The notes: generated from the sequence alone by a model not told the origin. Counted from the stretch's first letter, positions 1 through 8,323 are shown. The stretch: 15,000 nucleotides of DNA from Glandiceps talaboti (GCF_964340395.1 NC_135555.1:16113746-16128745), one strand, 5' to 3'. A program made the numbers and translations.

Positions 1-31
<31 letters not shown>

Positions 32-44
32 TGTGTGTGTGTGT
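1..44. repeat. (GA)n-(GT)n compound microsatellite
   Basis: The window opens inside a run of GA dinucleotides that switches to GT at about position 30 and ends in a G/T-rich stretch. The left end is cut by the window edge. Confidence 0.97.
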
Positions 45-786
45 TTGTGGTGGGGTGGGGCTCATTAAAGCTTCAAAAACCTCGGACTACCTGTAACTCT
101 CATTAGCCCATTATTAATTCAACAATCATAAATTGTCGATATTACTTTTCATAGGTCCCACAATACGCCAAATTCTGGTTGTGTATTTTTTTTTACAAAA
201 GATCGTATGGTTAAATTGTTAATTAGGGTGTGCTACTCACAAACAAGGAAGTTTAGTTCCCAATGTTGGAGTTCTACAGTGCTTCTTTGAAAAAATATAA
301 TTTCCCATTGTCTCAATTATAGCTAAAGTCAATAACCTTTTCAGTTCTTCTTATTTGCTAAATGTGGTTTACTTTACAGCAACTCTCAGGATTATCTTGT
401 TTTCATTTTGTTGACAACATGTGGTTGGCATTCATATGCCGATCTGGTTGGGGCGCCCTCTTGCGATAAGTCTTCCCAGAATACATGCGGCTTTATTGTA
501 AACAACCATGTAAAGAACAGAACACGAAATAAAACTATCATTTAAAGTTTTTAGAGAACTTTAACCTATTATGTTTATATAAAGCTACTTTTAACAGCGT
601 ACAATTTCGGTTGAAATTTTGTGAGTACGAAAGGTTTACATTTTCATATATTTTTACTCACACGTAGTGTATTCCATCAAGAACAAAATTACATGTTGGA
701 GTAGGGATGGGATGGAATTTAAATCCAAAACTTTGTAATTCGGTATTTTGGATTGTCAAGATTGTCAAAATTCTTCCAGTTGCAGA
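45..786. other. 3' flank of the fibrinogen-related gene, no second gene seen
   Basis: AT-rich sequence between the opening microsatellite and the stop codon of the minus-strand gene. It should contain that gene's 3' UTR. I see no conserved coding segment, RNA gene or repeat here apart from the candidate polyadenylation signal listed separately. Confidence 0.6.
492..497 (-). promoter_or_regulatory. candidate polyadenylation signal of the fibrinogen-related gene
   Basis: TTTATT on the plus strand reads AATAAA on the minus strand, about 290 nt past the stop codon at 787-789. It is the first canonical hexamer I find on that strand downstream of the stop. A T/G-containing stretch follows, but it is not strongly GT-rich. 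Whether it is used cannot be told from sequence. Confidence 0.35.
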
Positions 787-1043
787 CTACATCAATGGTC
801 TTATTTTCATCTCGGTGTGCTTCAGAGAATAGACAAAACCCTTCCATTCACTCCACACCACACCAGTTGCATACTCTGCTGTACTCTCTGTACCTAGATA
901 TTGACCATTAAGGTTTGCATAGTGACAATTATTATACCACCACGCTCCTGTACACAAGGTTGCACAATTTATTGTACTTCTTCGGTCATTATCCATATCT
1001 CTCGTAGTGAACTGCATCTCCTGGTGCCCGCTCAGTGAATCTC
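787..1043 (-). CDS. FReD gene coding exon 4: ligand and calcium region, C terminus
   Basis: The acceptor is CATTTCAG at 1044-1046, and the exon runs to the TAG at 787-789. It encodes residues 201-284: the DMDND acidic loop, Cys226, GAWWYNNCH with Cys239, and the [21 protein letters not shown] ending typical of the family. An in-frame ATG exists upstream at 1089 but lies in the intron, so it is not a start. Confidence 0.93.
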
Positions 1044-3089
1044 CTGAAATGATTGATTTATGAACACTGTCACATTTTCTGAAATCCACAATGAAAGTGT
1101 CTCTAAAAATTTAAATGACTGCAAAAGATGCACATAGATTACACAAACTTAGGAATCATTCAGTGCAATGAGTTGATATTTTCTAAAATTTCATATTGTT
1201 GTTGTGCCTTTTTTATTTTGAACCTTTTGATATACATACATTTGTCTTTGTTTATACCACATGGGAAAGTAGGCATGCAATTGATTAATTGATTGATCGA
1301 TCGATTGATTGATGGATTGATTGACTGGCTGATTAATTCTTTGCATAATATTTAGTTCTAATGAATAATTTGCATAATTAATGATCTTCGGTAATTAGAT
1401 CGTATCTTAAGAATGCAAGGTTCCCATTTCATATAATTTGTTTTATATATCAACAACAACAATACGCCCATGTCCTATGAAGTTTGTCGACATAGCTTTT
1501 CTTTTAATATGTAATATGTAATTTGTATAATTAATAATTTTCAGTAATTAATCTCAAATTTAATATAATTTGGCACATATATCAACCATAACAAATCACA
1601 CACATCCTATTACGCCTGTTAGCATAGTTAATGATGTTGGGTAATCAGGTGATATATTAAGAATGCAAGATTCAAATTTCATATGATTTGGTGCATATAT
1701 CAACCATAACAATGCACTTATGTCCCATGAAGTTTGCCATGTTCGAGCTCCTCAAAAGGCGTGACGGGAAATCGTCATTCTAAACGTCGTATATATGTTA
1801 ATTACGTTTAATACGATTCTTATATTAGTGTCCGCTCTTGCAGGAGCTCTGACATGGTGGGTCGAATTAAATAAATGTCGATTTATCCCTTCGGAAATGG
1901 GATAGAAAACCCGTTTTGGATTAACGTTGTTGCAGATTAGTTGTCAGGTATGGACACATGTTTAAATTCAGTTTTGTGGGTGGTTACATTTTAGTAATAT
2001 TTACTGATTTGGGAATTAGATGAATCTTTGAAATTGACTTGTCACAAGGTTGAGCCGGCCTTGGTTGCATAAATTGAAAGAATTGTGTCCTTTTCGCGTT
2101 AACACCTGTGACGGTATTTTTTTGAATATTAACAATGTCATTATTTTGTATTACGACTATCCTTAAATAGAATATTAGCTCACAATTGACTGTGTGATAA
2201 ATTTTGTAATCTTACCTGCATCTCCACTGTAAGATCCTATATCCAGTCTGTAATTATCAGTCTCATCACTGATAGAAAATCTATCATACACTGCATATCT
2301 TGTCTCGTTTTCAAAATCTTCCAGATCTACTCTGAGTTCATACTGACGACCTTGATTAGTTAGTCTATAAATGTTGTCATTACCCAACCAGAATTCTCCA
2401 TCCAAGTTACCAAAGCCAGTCTTGTAGTCATCCCAGTAGAGATAAAAATCAACACGTCCATCCTGTCGACGCTGAAACACCTACCAAATTGAATACAAAA
2501 CAATTGCCTGTGGTGAATCTATATTACTATGTTGCCAGTTCGGGTACGAAATGATTATGCCATTGTGTCTTTTTCGAGAATGGTGATTATTATATATATA
2601 TATATCCGTAGGTTGAACAAATTAACTAACCGACTGTGGGCGCCACATATACTAAACTTGATTTGGACACAATACGTACTCGGATTTGATGGTCGAACGA
2701 TATTGTCTGCAACCATGCATGATAGCCGCCAAATGAGTCTTGCTTACTTTAAATATTGGTTGTCTTACCGTCCAACCTCCTGAATCTGTGTCCATGTCAC
2801 AGTAAACCTTAACTTCAACCTGTGTAATCCAGTCAAGTGTTATGGTGTAAACCCCACTTGCGGTTATACCTCGTAGTTTAAGATCATAGCAATCTCTTGC
2901 TGTGGAGGAAAAGAAAATTAAAGTAATTACACCATGTCAGCAGATAGAGCCAACAGATGGGTTCCCCAAATTATTTCTGTACACATAAGGTATACGATTG
3001 CAGTTGGATGTATGCTATAATGCTTACTTGAATAGAGTTCATATAAATCATACTTTCTCCAAAATCAACTTGACTTTGTTGAAATTGTG

Positions 3090-3147
<58 letters not shown>

Positions 3148-3176
3148 AGTACATACAACCTACATACAGACAGACA

Positions 3177-3210
<34 letters not shown>

Positions 3211-3550
3211 CACATACTCATTATACGCGCAGTTGCAATCGTAATATCGATATTTCCCATCTTGCATTTTCCCCGGAAAATTGTGTATATTAACTTGCCA
3301 AATTCAGCCTAATCACGTTGTGCCTCCATCCTTGCAACCATACCTCACCTTTATCAGTCCTTCCATTCAAATCTTCTAGCATGGTCTGCATATTTTGTAG
3401 AGTTGTCATTATCGAGTTGATAGAGGTTTCCAATTTATCCATCTTCTCCTTTGAACAACACTGTTTTTGTAAATGTCTGTCAACTGTTGTTAGTTGGCCA
3501 ACACACAGCACAGCGTTCAACACCACTATAGTGTATACTACTAGTATCAT
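787..3550 (-). CDS. Secreted fibrinogen-related protein (FReD family), 4 coding exons, 284 aa
   Basis: Exons 3349-3550, 2769-2899, 2216-2480 and 787-1043 join with GT..AG borders in phases 1, 0 and 1, giving 855 nt including the stop. Residues 1-18 form a hydrophobic signal peptide, Cys31-Cys32 could make inter-chain disulfides, and residues about 33-62 look like a short coiled coil. The fibrinogen C-terminal domain runs from RDCYDL (Cys71) to the end: YCDMD with Cys101, GGWT, QRRQDG, GEFWLGN (139-145), GAWWY, Cys226/Cys239 and a terminal MKIRP. By family knowledge such proteins are extracellular lectins that bind acetylated or other glycans and act in innate immunity. One oddity: the calcium loop keeps D217 and D219, but the following segment is RRSTIN, one residue longer than usual and lacking the usual aromatic and glycine residues, so calcium binding may be altered. 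Cys230 is an extra cysteine. Family assignment is firm; the ligand is unknown. Confidence 0.93.
1280..1337. repeat. (GATT)n microsatellite in intron 3
   Basis: Imperfect run of ATTGATTGATCGATCGATTG-like units within intron 3 of the fibrinogen-related gene, with drift to ACTGGCTG at its right end. Confidence 0.9.
1370..1747 (+). repeat. Degenerate tandem repeat, about 3 units, in intron 3
   Basis: Three related blocks begin near 1376, 1528 and 1625. Shared words, in order, are TAATTAATGAT, GGTAATTAG, TTAAGAATGCAAG, TTTCATATAATTTG, CATATATCAACCATAACAA and GTCCCATGAAGTTTGCC. Spacing is uneven (about 150 and 100 bp), because the middle unit has lost the TTAAGAATGCAAG segment and unit 1 carries extra sequence. 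It looks like a short array of a diverged satellite-like repeat inserted in the intron. Confidence 0.8.
2216..2480 (-). CDS. FReD gene coding exon 3: central fibrinogen domain
   Basis: This 265-nt exon encodes residues 112-199. It carries [11 protein letters not shown], the [10 protein letters not shown] segment, GEFWLGN and the YELRVDL / [14 protein letters not shown] strands, all diagnostic of the fibrinogen C-terminal domain. The acceptor is TTTGGTAG at 2481-2482 and the donor GTAAG at 2215. It ends in phase 1, completed by exon 4 to give Gly200. Confidence 0.93.
2588..2606. repeat. Short (TA)n tract in intron 2
   Basis: About nine TA dinucleotides within the 288-bp intron 2 (2481-2768) of the fibrinogen-related gene. 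Confidence 0.85.
2769..2899 (-). CDS. FReD gene coding exon 2: start of fibrinogen domain
   Basis: This 131-nt exon encodes residues 69-111, from [10 protein letters not shown] to DSGGWT. It is bounded by a pyrimidine-rich acceptor ending TCCACAG at 2900-2902 and the donor GTAAGA at 2768. It holds the first disulfide pair of the domain (Cys71, Cys101). It ends in phase 0, and the protein continues directly with VFQRRQDG in exon 3, which confirms the junction. Confidence 0.92.
3090..3147. repeat. (GT)n microsatellite in intron 1
   Basis: Nearly pure GT run with one A interruption at 3120. On the gene's strand it reads (CA)n inside intron 1 (2900-3348). Confidence 0.97.
3150..3217. repeat. (ACAT)n / (ACAG)n microsatellite in intron 1
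   Basis: Tetranucleotide run ACAT with an ACAG patch near 3166-3174, ending in TATATACACATAC. It lies directly beside the GT run in intron 1. Confidence 0.95.
3349..3550 (-). CDS. FReD gene coding exon 1: signal peptide and coiled coil
   Basis: The exon encodes residues 1-67 and 1 nt of codon 68. The ATG at 3550-3548 has A at -3, a favourable context. The hydrophobic stretch [17 protein letters not shown] is a typical cleavable signal. QCCSKEK and a heptad-like segment rich in L, I and M follow. The donor reads AAAG|GTGAGG with GT at 3348-3347. The split codon G|CA gives Ala68 when joined to exon 2. Confidence 0.9.
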
Positions 3551-3577
3551 GTTGATATGTATAGCTACAGGTAACTG
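3551..3577 (-). promoter_or_regulatory. candidate 5' leader segment and splice acceptor of the FReD gene
   Basis: On the minus strand ATAACATTTCAG ends at 3575, 24 nt before the start codon, and resembles a 3' splice site. The 24 nt between it and the ATG contain no stop codon in the ATG frame. If used, a leader exon must lie farther upstream; a candidate donor is at 4249. The polypyrimidine tract is modest, so this is tentative. Confidence 0.3.
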
Positions 3578-3684
3578 AAATGTTATAGAAGTGGAGAAAG
3601 AAACTAATTTTAAATGAGAATGACACAGATAATAATACTATTGTTTGCACTCATGCCACTCAGTGTCACTCCGTCCGCCCTAGC

Positions 3685-3863
<179 letters not shown>

Positions 3864-4249
3864 AAAAGTCAACACCCGCTAATCTTGGCAATGTTCATGG
3901 TGTATTGTCAATTTGTACAATAATGGGAACTCAGACTTTTGACTTGACATTTTAAGTGACTGTCATAGTAACAGGTACGTGTATATAAATTTAATACTCA
4001 AAGTAGTGCTGGGTAAACTGTTGACGTTGTAATAAGGGTAACAAGTCACAAGAGGCTATACTGAGTGAATAGTATGATGAGTTGTTGTCATTTGGGCAGC
4101 AAGCGTTGGCCTATGTGGTCCCAAAAGACTTGCCAAATCGGTAAGTTTGGAAAGTAGAATATTTGTGTACTGACTTAGATTGATATACATGCCAGTACTG
4201 TAAGCCCATTCGGATTTCTTCGTGAATTATAGAAGTTAACAACACTTAC

Positions 4250-4516
4250 CAGTTGGAACAAATCAGACTTTGGGTTTATCGTCAAAAGTTGTGGCCCGTG
4301 TCTCAACGATTTGGCCGACGACAAGTAATCTGCTGAGGAGTCACTTCCTTGTAAAAATTGTTTTCGCAGTTTAGAAAATCTATTTTCAGGGTTATTGTCA
4401 TTCTGTTTTCTGTGTAGTATGCTGTGTGCAAATTGACCCTGGTCAATGTGTACAATAACTTCTCCATAAAACAGAATCGAACCATTGTCGTGCGAGTCTG
4501 AAACCATAGTTCTCAC
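4250..4516 (-). other. candidate upstream leader or N-terminal exon for the FReD gene
   Basis: A minus-strand open frame starts at an ATG at 4516 and reaches a consensus donor, CAACTG|GTAAGT, with GT at 4249-4248. That is exactly 89 codons in phase 0. Joined to the acceptor at 3575 it would stay in frame through eight codons into the start methionine of the fibrinogen-related protein. The translation resembles no domain I know. It could equally be a chance open frame with a chance donor. Confidence 0.2.
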
Positions 4517-4765
4517 TACGTGATAGGGGTACTAATGAAACACGTAGCTTGACATGTGGTGTCATCTGTGTGTACATGAATACTTGATGAGTCTGTGGGA
4601 CGTATTTTTAAGTTTTAATCACATACTAGTAGCTCAAATTTGTGCATGGTTTAAAAATTATTTTTTGCATTCTGGCATCATTTTACGATAATTTTATGAA
4701 GTTGTTGTATGCACCTTATACAACGGAAGGTTTATTTGGAAAGGACGACACCAGACTTGACCTCG

Positions 4766-4801
4766 CTAACATTGCTATATTTTATCGACTTGATCAACAA
4801 A
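4766..4801 (-). repeat. Dispersed degenerate repeat, copy A
   Basis: This 36-nt stretch matches 11592-11627 at 32 of 36 positions in the same orientation, and is related in reverse complement to the units at 13884-14023. Shared core on the plus strand: CTAACATTGCTA, then ATTTTATCG, then TCAACAAA. Confidence 0.7.
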
Positions 4802-4929
4802 TGCGTAGTTCGGTCTCACTTAATTCTGTGTTTCTCAAACTAATTCCTAAGACGTCCAGCAATTGTCTTCTGACAGAAAGTTTACACACAAAGTAAAGTT
4901 TTGCGATTGTACAACTTACTGTGTTTCAG

Positions 4930-4942
4930 TGACCTTTGACCT
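4930..4942 (-). promoter_or_regulatory. Perfect DR1 nuclear-receptor motif
   Basis: TGACCTTTGACCT on the plus strand is AGGTCA-A-AGGTCA on the minus strand, the ideal direct repeat with 1-nt spacing bound by HNF4, RXR heterodimers and COUP-TF type receptors in animals. It lies about 1.4 kb upstream of the FReD start codon, on the same strand. Function is unproven. Confidence 0.45.
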
Positions 4943-4990
4943 GGAAAACAGTAAAATACTATCCTTTTCAACATGATCGTCAACCAACAG

Positions 4991-5003
4991 TAACCTTTAA
5001 CCT
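4991..5003 (-). promoter_or_regulatory. Second, degenerate DR1-like motif
   Basis: TAACCTTTAACCT differs from the perfect DR1 at 4930-4942 only by G to A at the same place in each half-site. Both copies are preceded by CAG and lie 61 bp apart. Confidence 0.3.
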
Positions 5004-5221
5004 TATCTGATTATTGGAAAGTGGGTTGGCTGATAGAGATTATCCTACTGATGAAGGGATTTTTCTGGGTGAGGAAAGTCTTTGCTGTTGTATTTATCTG
5101 TGATATTGTTGAACATTAAAACTGCCATGGTGACATGGTCAATTTTTGCCACAAACGGGTCTCATGTGTATTTGTAAAGATTTCTTGGTGGTACTTGCTG
5201 TTCAGGATGTGAGAGTCAGCC

Positions 5222-5272
5222 ATATATATATATATATATATATAAAATATATATATATATATATATATATAT
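5222..5272. repeat. (AT)n microsatellite at the 3' end of the left Penelope-like copy
   Basis: AT repeat with one AAAA interruption near 5244. On the minus strand it directly follows ACCGAGTT, the last non-repetitive bases of the left element copy, so it is probably the simple-sequence tail or AT-rich target of the insertion. Confidence 0.95.
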
Positions 5273-5359
5273 AACTCGGTGAGAATCAATCTGCTAAGAC
5301 AGTGCTCTATACCGCAGTGGCAGAGCGTAATAGTTTTGGTAGTACTGGAACTCTTTCTT

Positions 5360-5404
5360 GGGTGTAACTCGGAGTTTCACGCATATTGCGATCATCAGAC
5401 ACTC
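5360..5404 (-). ncRNA. Type I hammerhead ribozyme, left copy
   Basis: Mirror image of the copy at 7866-7910. The core CUGAUGA is at 5398-5392 and GAAA at 5378-5375. Predicted self-cleavage follows the U at 5366. Helices and caveats are as described for the right copy. Confidence 0.75.
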
Positions 5405-5606
5405 TGAGGCCTACTCTCTGGGTGTGCTGTATATATAGAGTGTAGACAATAGAAATACCATCACTATTGTCTGTGTCGGTGGGTAGGTGTTGTATGTGTG
5501 GAGGTGTTGGTTGTTATTGTGTGGGTTATTGGGTGCGGACAAGTAAGTGTTGGCGGGTTGTTCCATGTTGGGCTTTGATGTTCCGTTAGTTAACGGGTTT
5601 AGTAGT

Positions 5607-6633
5607 TTAGGTGATAGATGCTCTATTGAAGCTGGACAAATAAAACTTATTCTCGTGTCGGCATTTGGATATCAACTCAGTTCTTTTGTTTAGTGTGGAG
5701 CTTTTGTCTGCTTTAATAATAGTTAGTTTTTCGGTTAAACACAGGTTGCATCGTTTTGTTTTATTGGTGTATGCTTGGGCTTTCTTGTTGATGGACCAGG
5801 ATACGGAAAAAGGCTCATTGTTTCTTTTCAGTTTCCAAATGTGTTTTGATAGTTCTGTGCTGTTTTCGTGTTTTTCATGTTTGAATGACTGTTTGTGGTT
5901 GGCGTATCTCTGTTTGAAGTTGTTCTCTGTTAGACCGATATATACTTTTGTTTGTTTTCCGTGGACGGTGGCTTGGTATACGATGTTTTCCGTTTGGCAT
6001 TCGCCGTTCAGAGGGCAGGTGTCTTTCTGTCTGCAATTACAGGGTTTTTGAGTGGGTTTAGTTTCGCTGTTGGAGATGGTGGCGTTATGCGCTTTGATTA
6101 TGGTAGCCATGTTTGGCATGCAGCTATAACTGACTTTGACATTGTTTCTGTTGAATATTTTGTGTAACTTAGAGTCTGCTGGGAAATGTTTTGTGATTAG
6201 GTTGAGGAATCGTTTGCCTACATTGGTGGCTACATTTTTGCTGTATGGTGGGTTAAACCAGATGGTGTTTCTATTTCTGTTTTTCTTGTTTTTCTGCGTC
6301 GGGGTGCTGGTGTACGTGATGTTCTCTTTGTGGCCGCTGGTTTTTAGTGCATTTTGGTACAGTGGGGCTGCCTGGTTGAAGATGTGTTCGTCGGATGATA
6401 TGTCGGAAATTCTACGGCCGATGGCTGACGATATGTTCTTGATGATGCTGGGTGGGTGGTTAGACTGCGTGTGTATATACATGGGGTTGTCGTTGGGTTT
6501 CCTGTAAGGGTAATATTTACCGTTGTTGAGGTTGAGCGTTATGTCTAGAAAGTTGACGGTTTTCAGATTGGTGAGTATGGTTATTTTTAACCCCATGGCT
6601 TTGAAGGTTTTAGTTATGTCTTTTCTGATACTT
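5607..6633 (-). pseudogene. Penelope-like RT end plus GIY-YIG endonuclease fragment, left copy
   Basis: Open frame from the palindrome centre to the stop at 5607-5609, 329 codons from the first ATG (6596). It is the same protein as the right copy, where the domains are described with residue numbers. The start methionine is internal to the ancestral protein (KAMGLKITIL), so it is not a natural start. The lack of stops or frameshifts and the identity to the right arm suggest a young insertion. No promoter is evident. If translated it would give a GIY-YIG protein with no polymerase. Confidence 0.85.
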
Positions 6634-6636
6634 GAT

Positions 6637-7663
6637 AAGTATCAGAAAAGACATAACTAAAACCTTCAAAGCCATGGGGTTAAAAATAACCATACTCACC
6701 AATCTGAAAACCGTCAACTTTCTAGACATAACGCTCAACCTCAACAACGGTAAATATTACCCTTACAGGAAACCCAACGACAACCCCATGTATATACACA
6801 CGCAGTCTAACCACCCACCCAGCATCATCAAGAACATATCGTCAGCCATCGGCCGTAGAATTTCCGACATATCATCCGACGAACACATCTTCAACCAGGC
6901 AGCCCCACTGTACCAAAATGCACTAAAAACCAGCGGCCACAAAGAGAACATCACGTACACCAGCACCCCGACGCAGAAAAACAAGAAAAACAGAAATAGA
7001 AACACCATCTGGTTTAACCCACCATACAGCAAAAATGTAGCCACCAATGTAGGCAAACGATTCCTCAACCTAATCACAAAACATTTCCCAGCAGACTCTA
7101 AGTTACACAAAATATTCAACAGAAACAATGTCAAAGTCAGTTATAGCTGCATGCCAAACATGGCTACCATAATCAAAGCGCATAACGCCACCATCTCCAA
7201 CAGCGAAACTAAACCCACTCAAAAACCCTGTAATTGCAGACAGAAAGACACCTGCCCTCTGAACGGCGAATGCCAAACGGAAAACATCGTATACCAAGCC
7301 ACCGTCCACGGAAAACAAACAAAAGTATATATCGGTCTAACAGAGAACAACTTCAAACAGAGATACGCCAACCACAAACAGTCATTCAAACATGAAAAAC
7401 ACGAAAACAGCACAGAACTATCAAAACACATTTGGAAACTGAAAAGAAACAATGAGCCTTTTTCCGTATCCTGGTCCATCAACAAGAAAGCCCAAGCATA
7501 CACCAATAAAACAAAACGATGCAACCTGTGTTTAACCGAAAAACTAACTATTATTAAAGCAGACAAAAGCTCCACACTAAACAAAAGAACTGAGTTGATA
7601 TCCAAATGCCGACACGAGAATAAGTTTTATTTGTCCAGCTTCAATAGAGCATCTATCACCTAA
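6637..7663 (+). pseudogene. Penelope-like RT end plus GIY-YIG endonuclease fragment, right copy
   Basis: A continuous frame (343 codons counted from 6632, with no natural start) ends at TAA 7661-7663. Counting from 6632, FLDITLNLNNGKYYPYRKPND (30-50) and HPPSIIKNIS (61-70) are the hallmark C-terminal reverse transcriptase segment of Penelope-like elements. A basic stretch follows near 115-124, then C-x-C-x5-C-x5-C (200-214), a putative zinc-binding linker. The GIY-YIG endonuclease follows: IVY (219-221), YIG (233-235), the catalytic arginine in KQRYANH (R244), H248, and the acidic residue in CLTEKLTII (E303). All key nuclease residues are present, so this part could be active if expressed. 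By family knowledge the nuclease nicks target DNA to prime reverse transcription. The polymerase core upstream is missing, hence classed as a fragment. Confidence 0.87.
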
Positions 7664-7797
7664 ACTACTAAACCCGTTAACTAACGGAACATCAAAGCCC
7701 AACATGGAACAACCCGCCAACACTTACTTGTCCGCACCCAATAACCCACACAATAACAACCAACACCTCCACACATACAACACCTACCCACCGACAC

Positions 7798-7826
7798 AGA
7801 CAATAGTGATGGTATTTCTATTGTCT
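7798..7826 (+). other. Stem-loop in the Penelope-like 3' UTR
   Basis: AGACAATAG at 7798-7806 pairs perfectly with CTATTGTCT at 7818-7826 around an 11-nt loop. The mirror copy lies at 5444-5472 on the minus strand. It sits between the stop codon and the hammerhead and could be a 3' recognition structure for the element's own reverse transcriptase; that role is inference. Confidence 0.55.
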
Positions 7827-7865
7827 ACACTCTATATATACAGCACACCCAGAGAGTAGGCCTCA

Positions 7866-7910
7866 GAGTGTCTGATGATCGCAATATGCGTGAAACTCCG
7901 AGTTACACCC
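7866..7910 (+). ncRNA. Type I hammerhead ribozyme, right copy
   Basis: CUGAUGA (7872-7878) and GAAA (7892-7895) have the required spacing. Helix I is GAGUGU (7866-7871) with ACACCC (7905-7910), five pairs and one A-C mismatch. Helix II is CGCA/UGCG (7880-7883 with 7887-7890) with an AUA loop. Helix III is the very short ACU/AGU (7895-7897 with 7901-7903) with a CCG loop. The cleavage triplet is GUU, cutting after 7904. The open helix I and tiny helix III match the hammerheads known in Penelope-like elements. Doubts: a U-U opposition (7879, 7891) replaces the usual first pair of helix II, and U at the cleavage site is usually slower than C. Confidence 0.75.
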
Positions 7911-7934
7911 AAGAAAGAGTTCCAGTACTACCAA

Positions 7935-8048
<114 letters not shown>

Positions 8049-8182
8049 ATAATCTCCCGGTATTCCGAATGAGTGCTACATGTACGTCATCTCGGACTCA
8101 TGATTCCCCTCATGTCGGATACTAATAGGGGAATCATGAGTCCGAGATGACGTATCACGAATGAGACATACCGGGAGATTAT
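8049..8182. mobile_element. 134-bp foldback / MITE-like element
   Basis: Outer terminal inverted repeats of 15 bp are perfect (ATAATCTCCCGGTAT at 8049-8063 against 8168-8182). Inner arms 8083-8110 and 8127-8154 are perfect over 28 bp around a 16-nt loop. Between inner and outer arms both sides carry CGAATGAG in the same orientation (8066-8073 and 8158-8165), so that part is not complementary. The size and terminal repeats fit a non-autonomous DNA element. AT-rich flanks hide any target duplication. Confidence 0.75.
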
Positions 8183-8323
8183 TTATTTATTATATACATA
8201 GACCCACTATTTTTTTTCTATTATGATGACAATTTTAGAATAAAATATTCCGAAACTTACGCTGAACGCGCATTAGTGTTATGAAGTGATGGGGCTACAG
8301 CGCTCAGCTGTCAGGGAGTTACA

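Larger units (their letters stand above)
3864..5220. other. Upstream intergenic region, no firm gene
   Basis: Unique-looking sequence between the CT tract and the AT tract. Open frames are short and match nothing I recognise. Notable pieces listed separately are a candidate leader exon (4250-4516, minus strand), a dispersed repeat copy (4766-4801) and a pair of DR1-like motifs (4930-5003). An everted GGTCAA pair, TTGACC-CT-GGTCAA, sits near 4432-4445. Confidence 0.5.
5273..6633 (-). mobile_element. Penelope-like element, 5'-truncated, left copy
   Basis: Minus-strand copy with the 3' part of a Penelope-like retroelement: coding fragment (6633-5607), 3' UTR, hammerhead ribozyme (5404-5360) and a terminal segment (5329-5273) ending in ACCGAGTT next to an AT tract. 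Full elements of this family encode a reverse transcriptase of some 600-800 residues joined to a GIY-YIG endonuclease. Here the reverse transcriptase core with its YxDD site is missing, and the copy starts abruptly at the palindrome centre. It cannot move on its own. I see no target-site duplication. Confidence 0.88.

Noticed and set aside
1884-1904. Hairpin TATCCC-TTCGGAAAT-GGGATA in intron 3
   Set aside because: A six-pair stem is expected by chance several times in a window of this size, and nothing around it supports a function.
2998-3312. Open frames through the GT/ACAT and CT/TCTG microsatellites (also 3614-3955 and 12637-12921)
   Set aside because: Low-complexity translations (CVCV, SLSL, LSVC) arise from simple repeats.
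5047-5082. CTGATGA at 5047-5053 followed by GAAA as a third hammerhead
   Set aside because: The bases between do not form helix II, and no helix I partner exists.
5301-5327. tRNA-like word GCAGTGGCAGAGC
   Set aside because: Only a short hairpin is present. There is no acceptor stem, anticodon arm or T-arm; it is the 3' end of the left element copy.
5665-6507. Open frames antisense to the Penelope-like coding region (and their mirror copies at 6763-7605)
   Set aside because: They are shadows of the real frame. The hydrophobic translations reflect the complementary strand of an A- and C-rich coding sequence.
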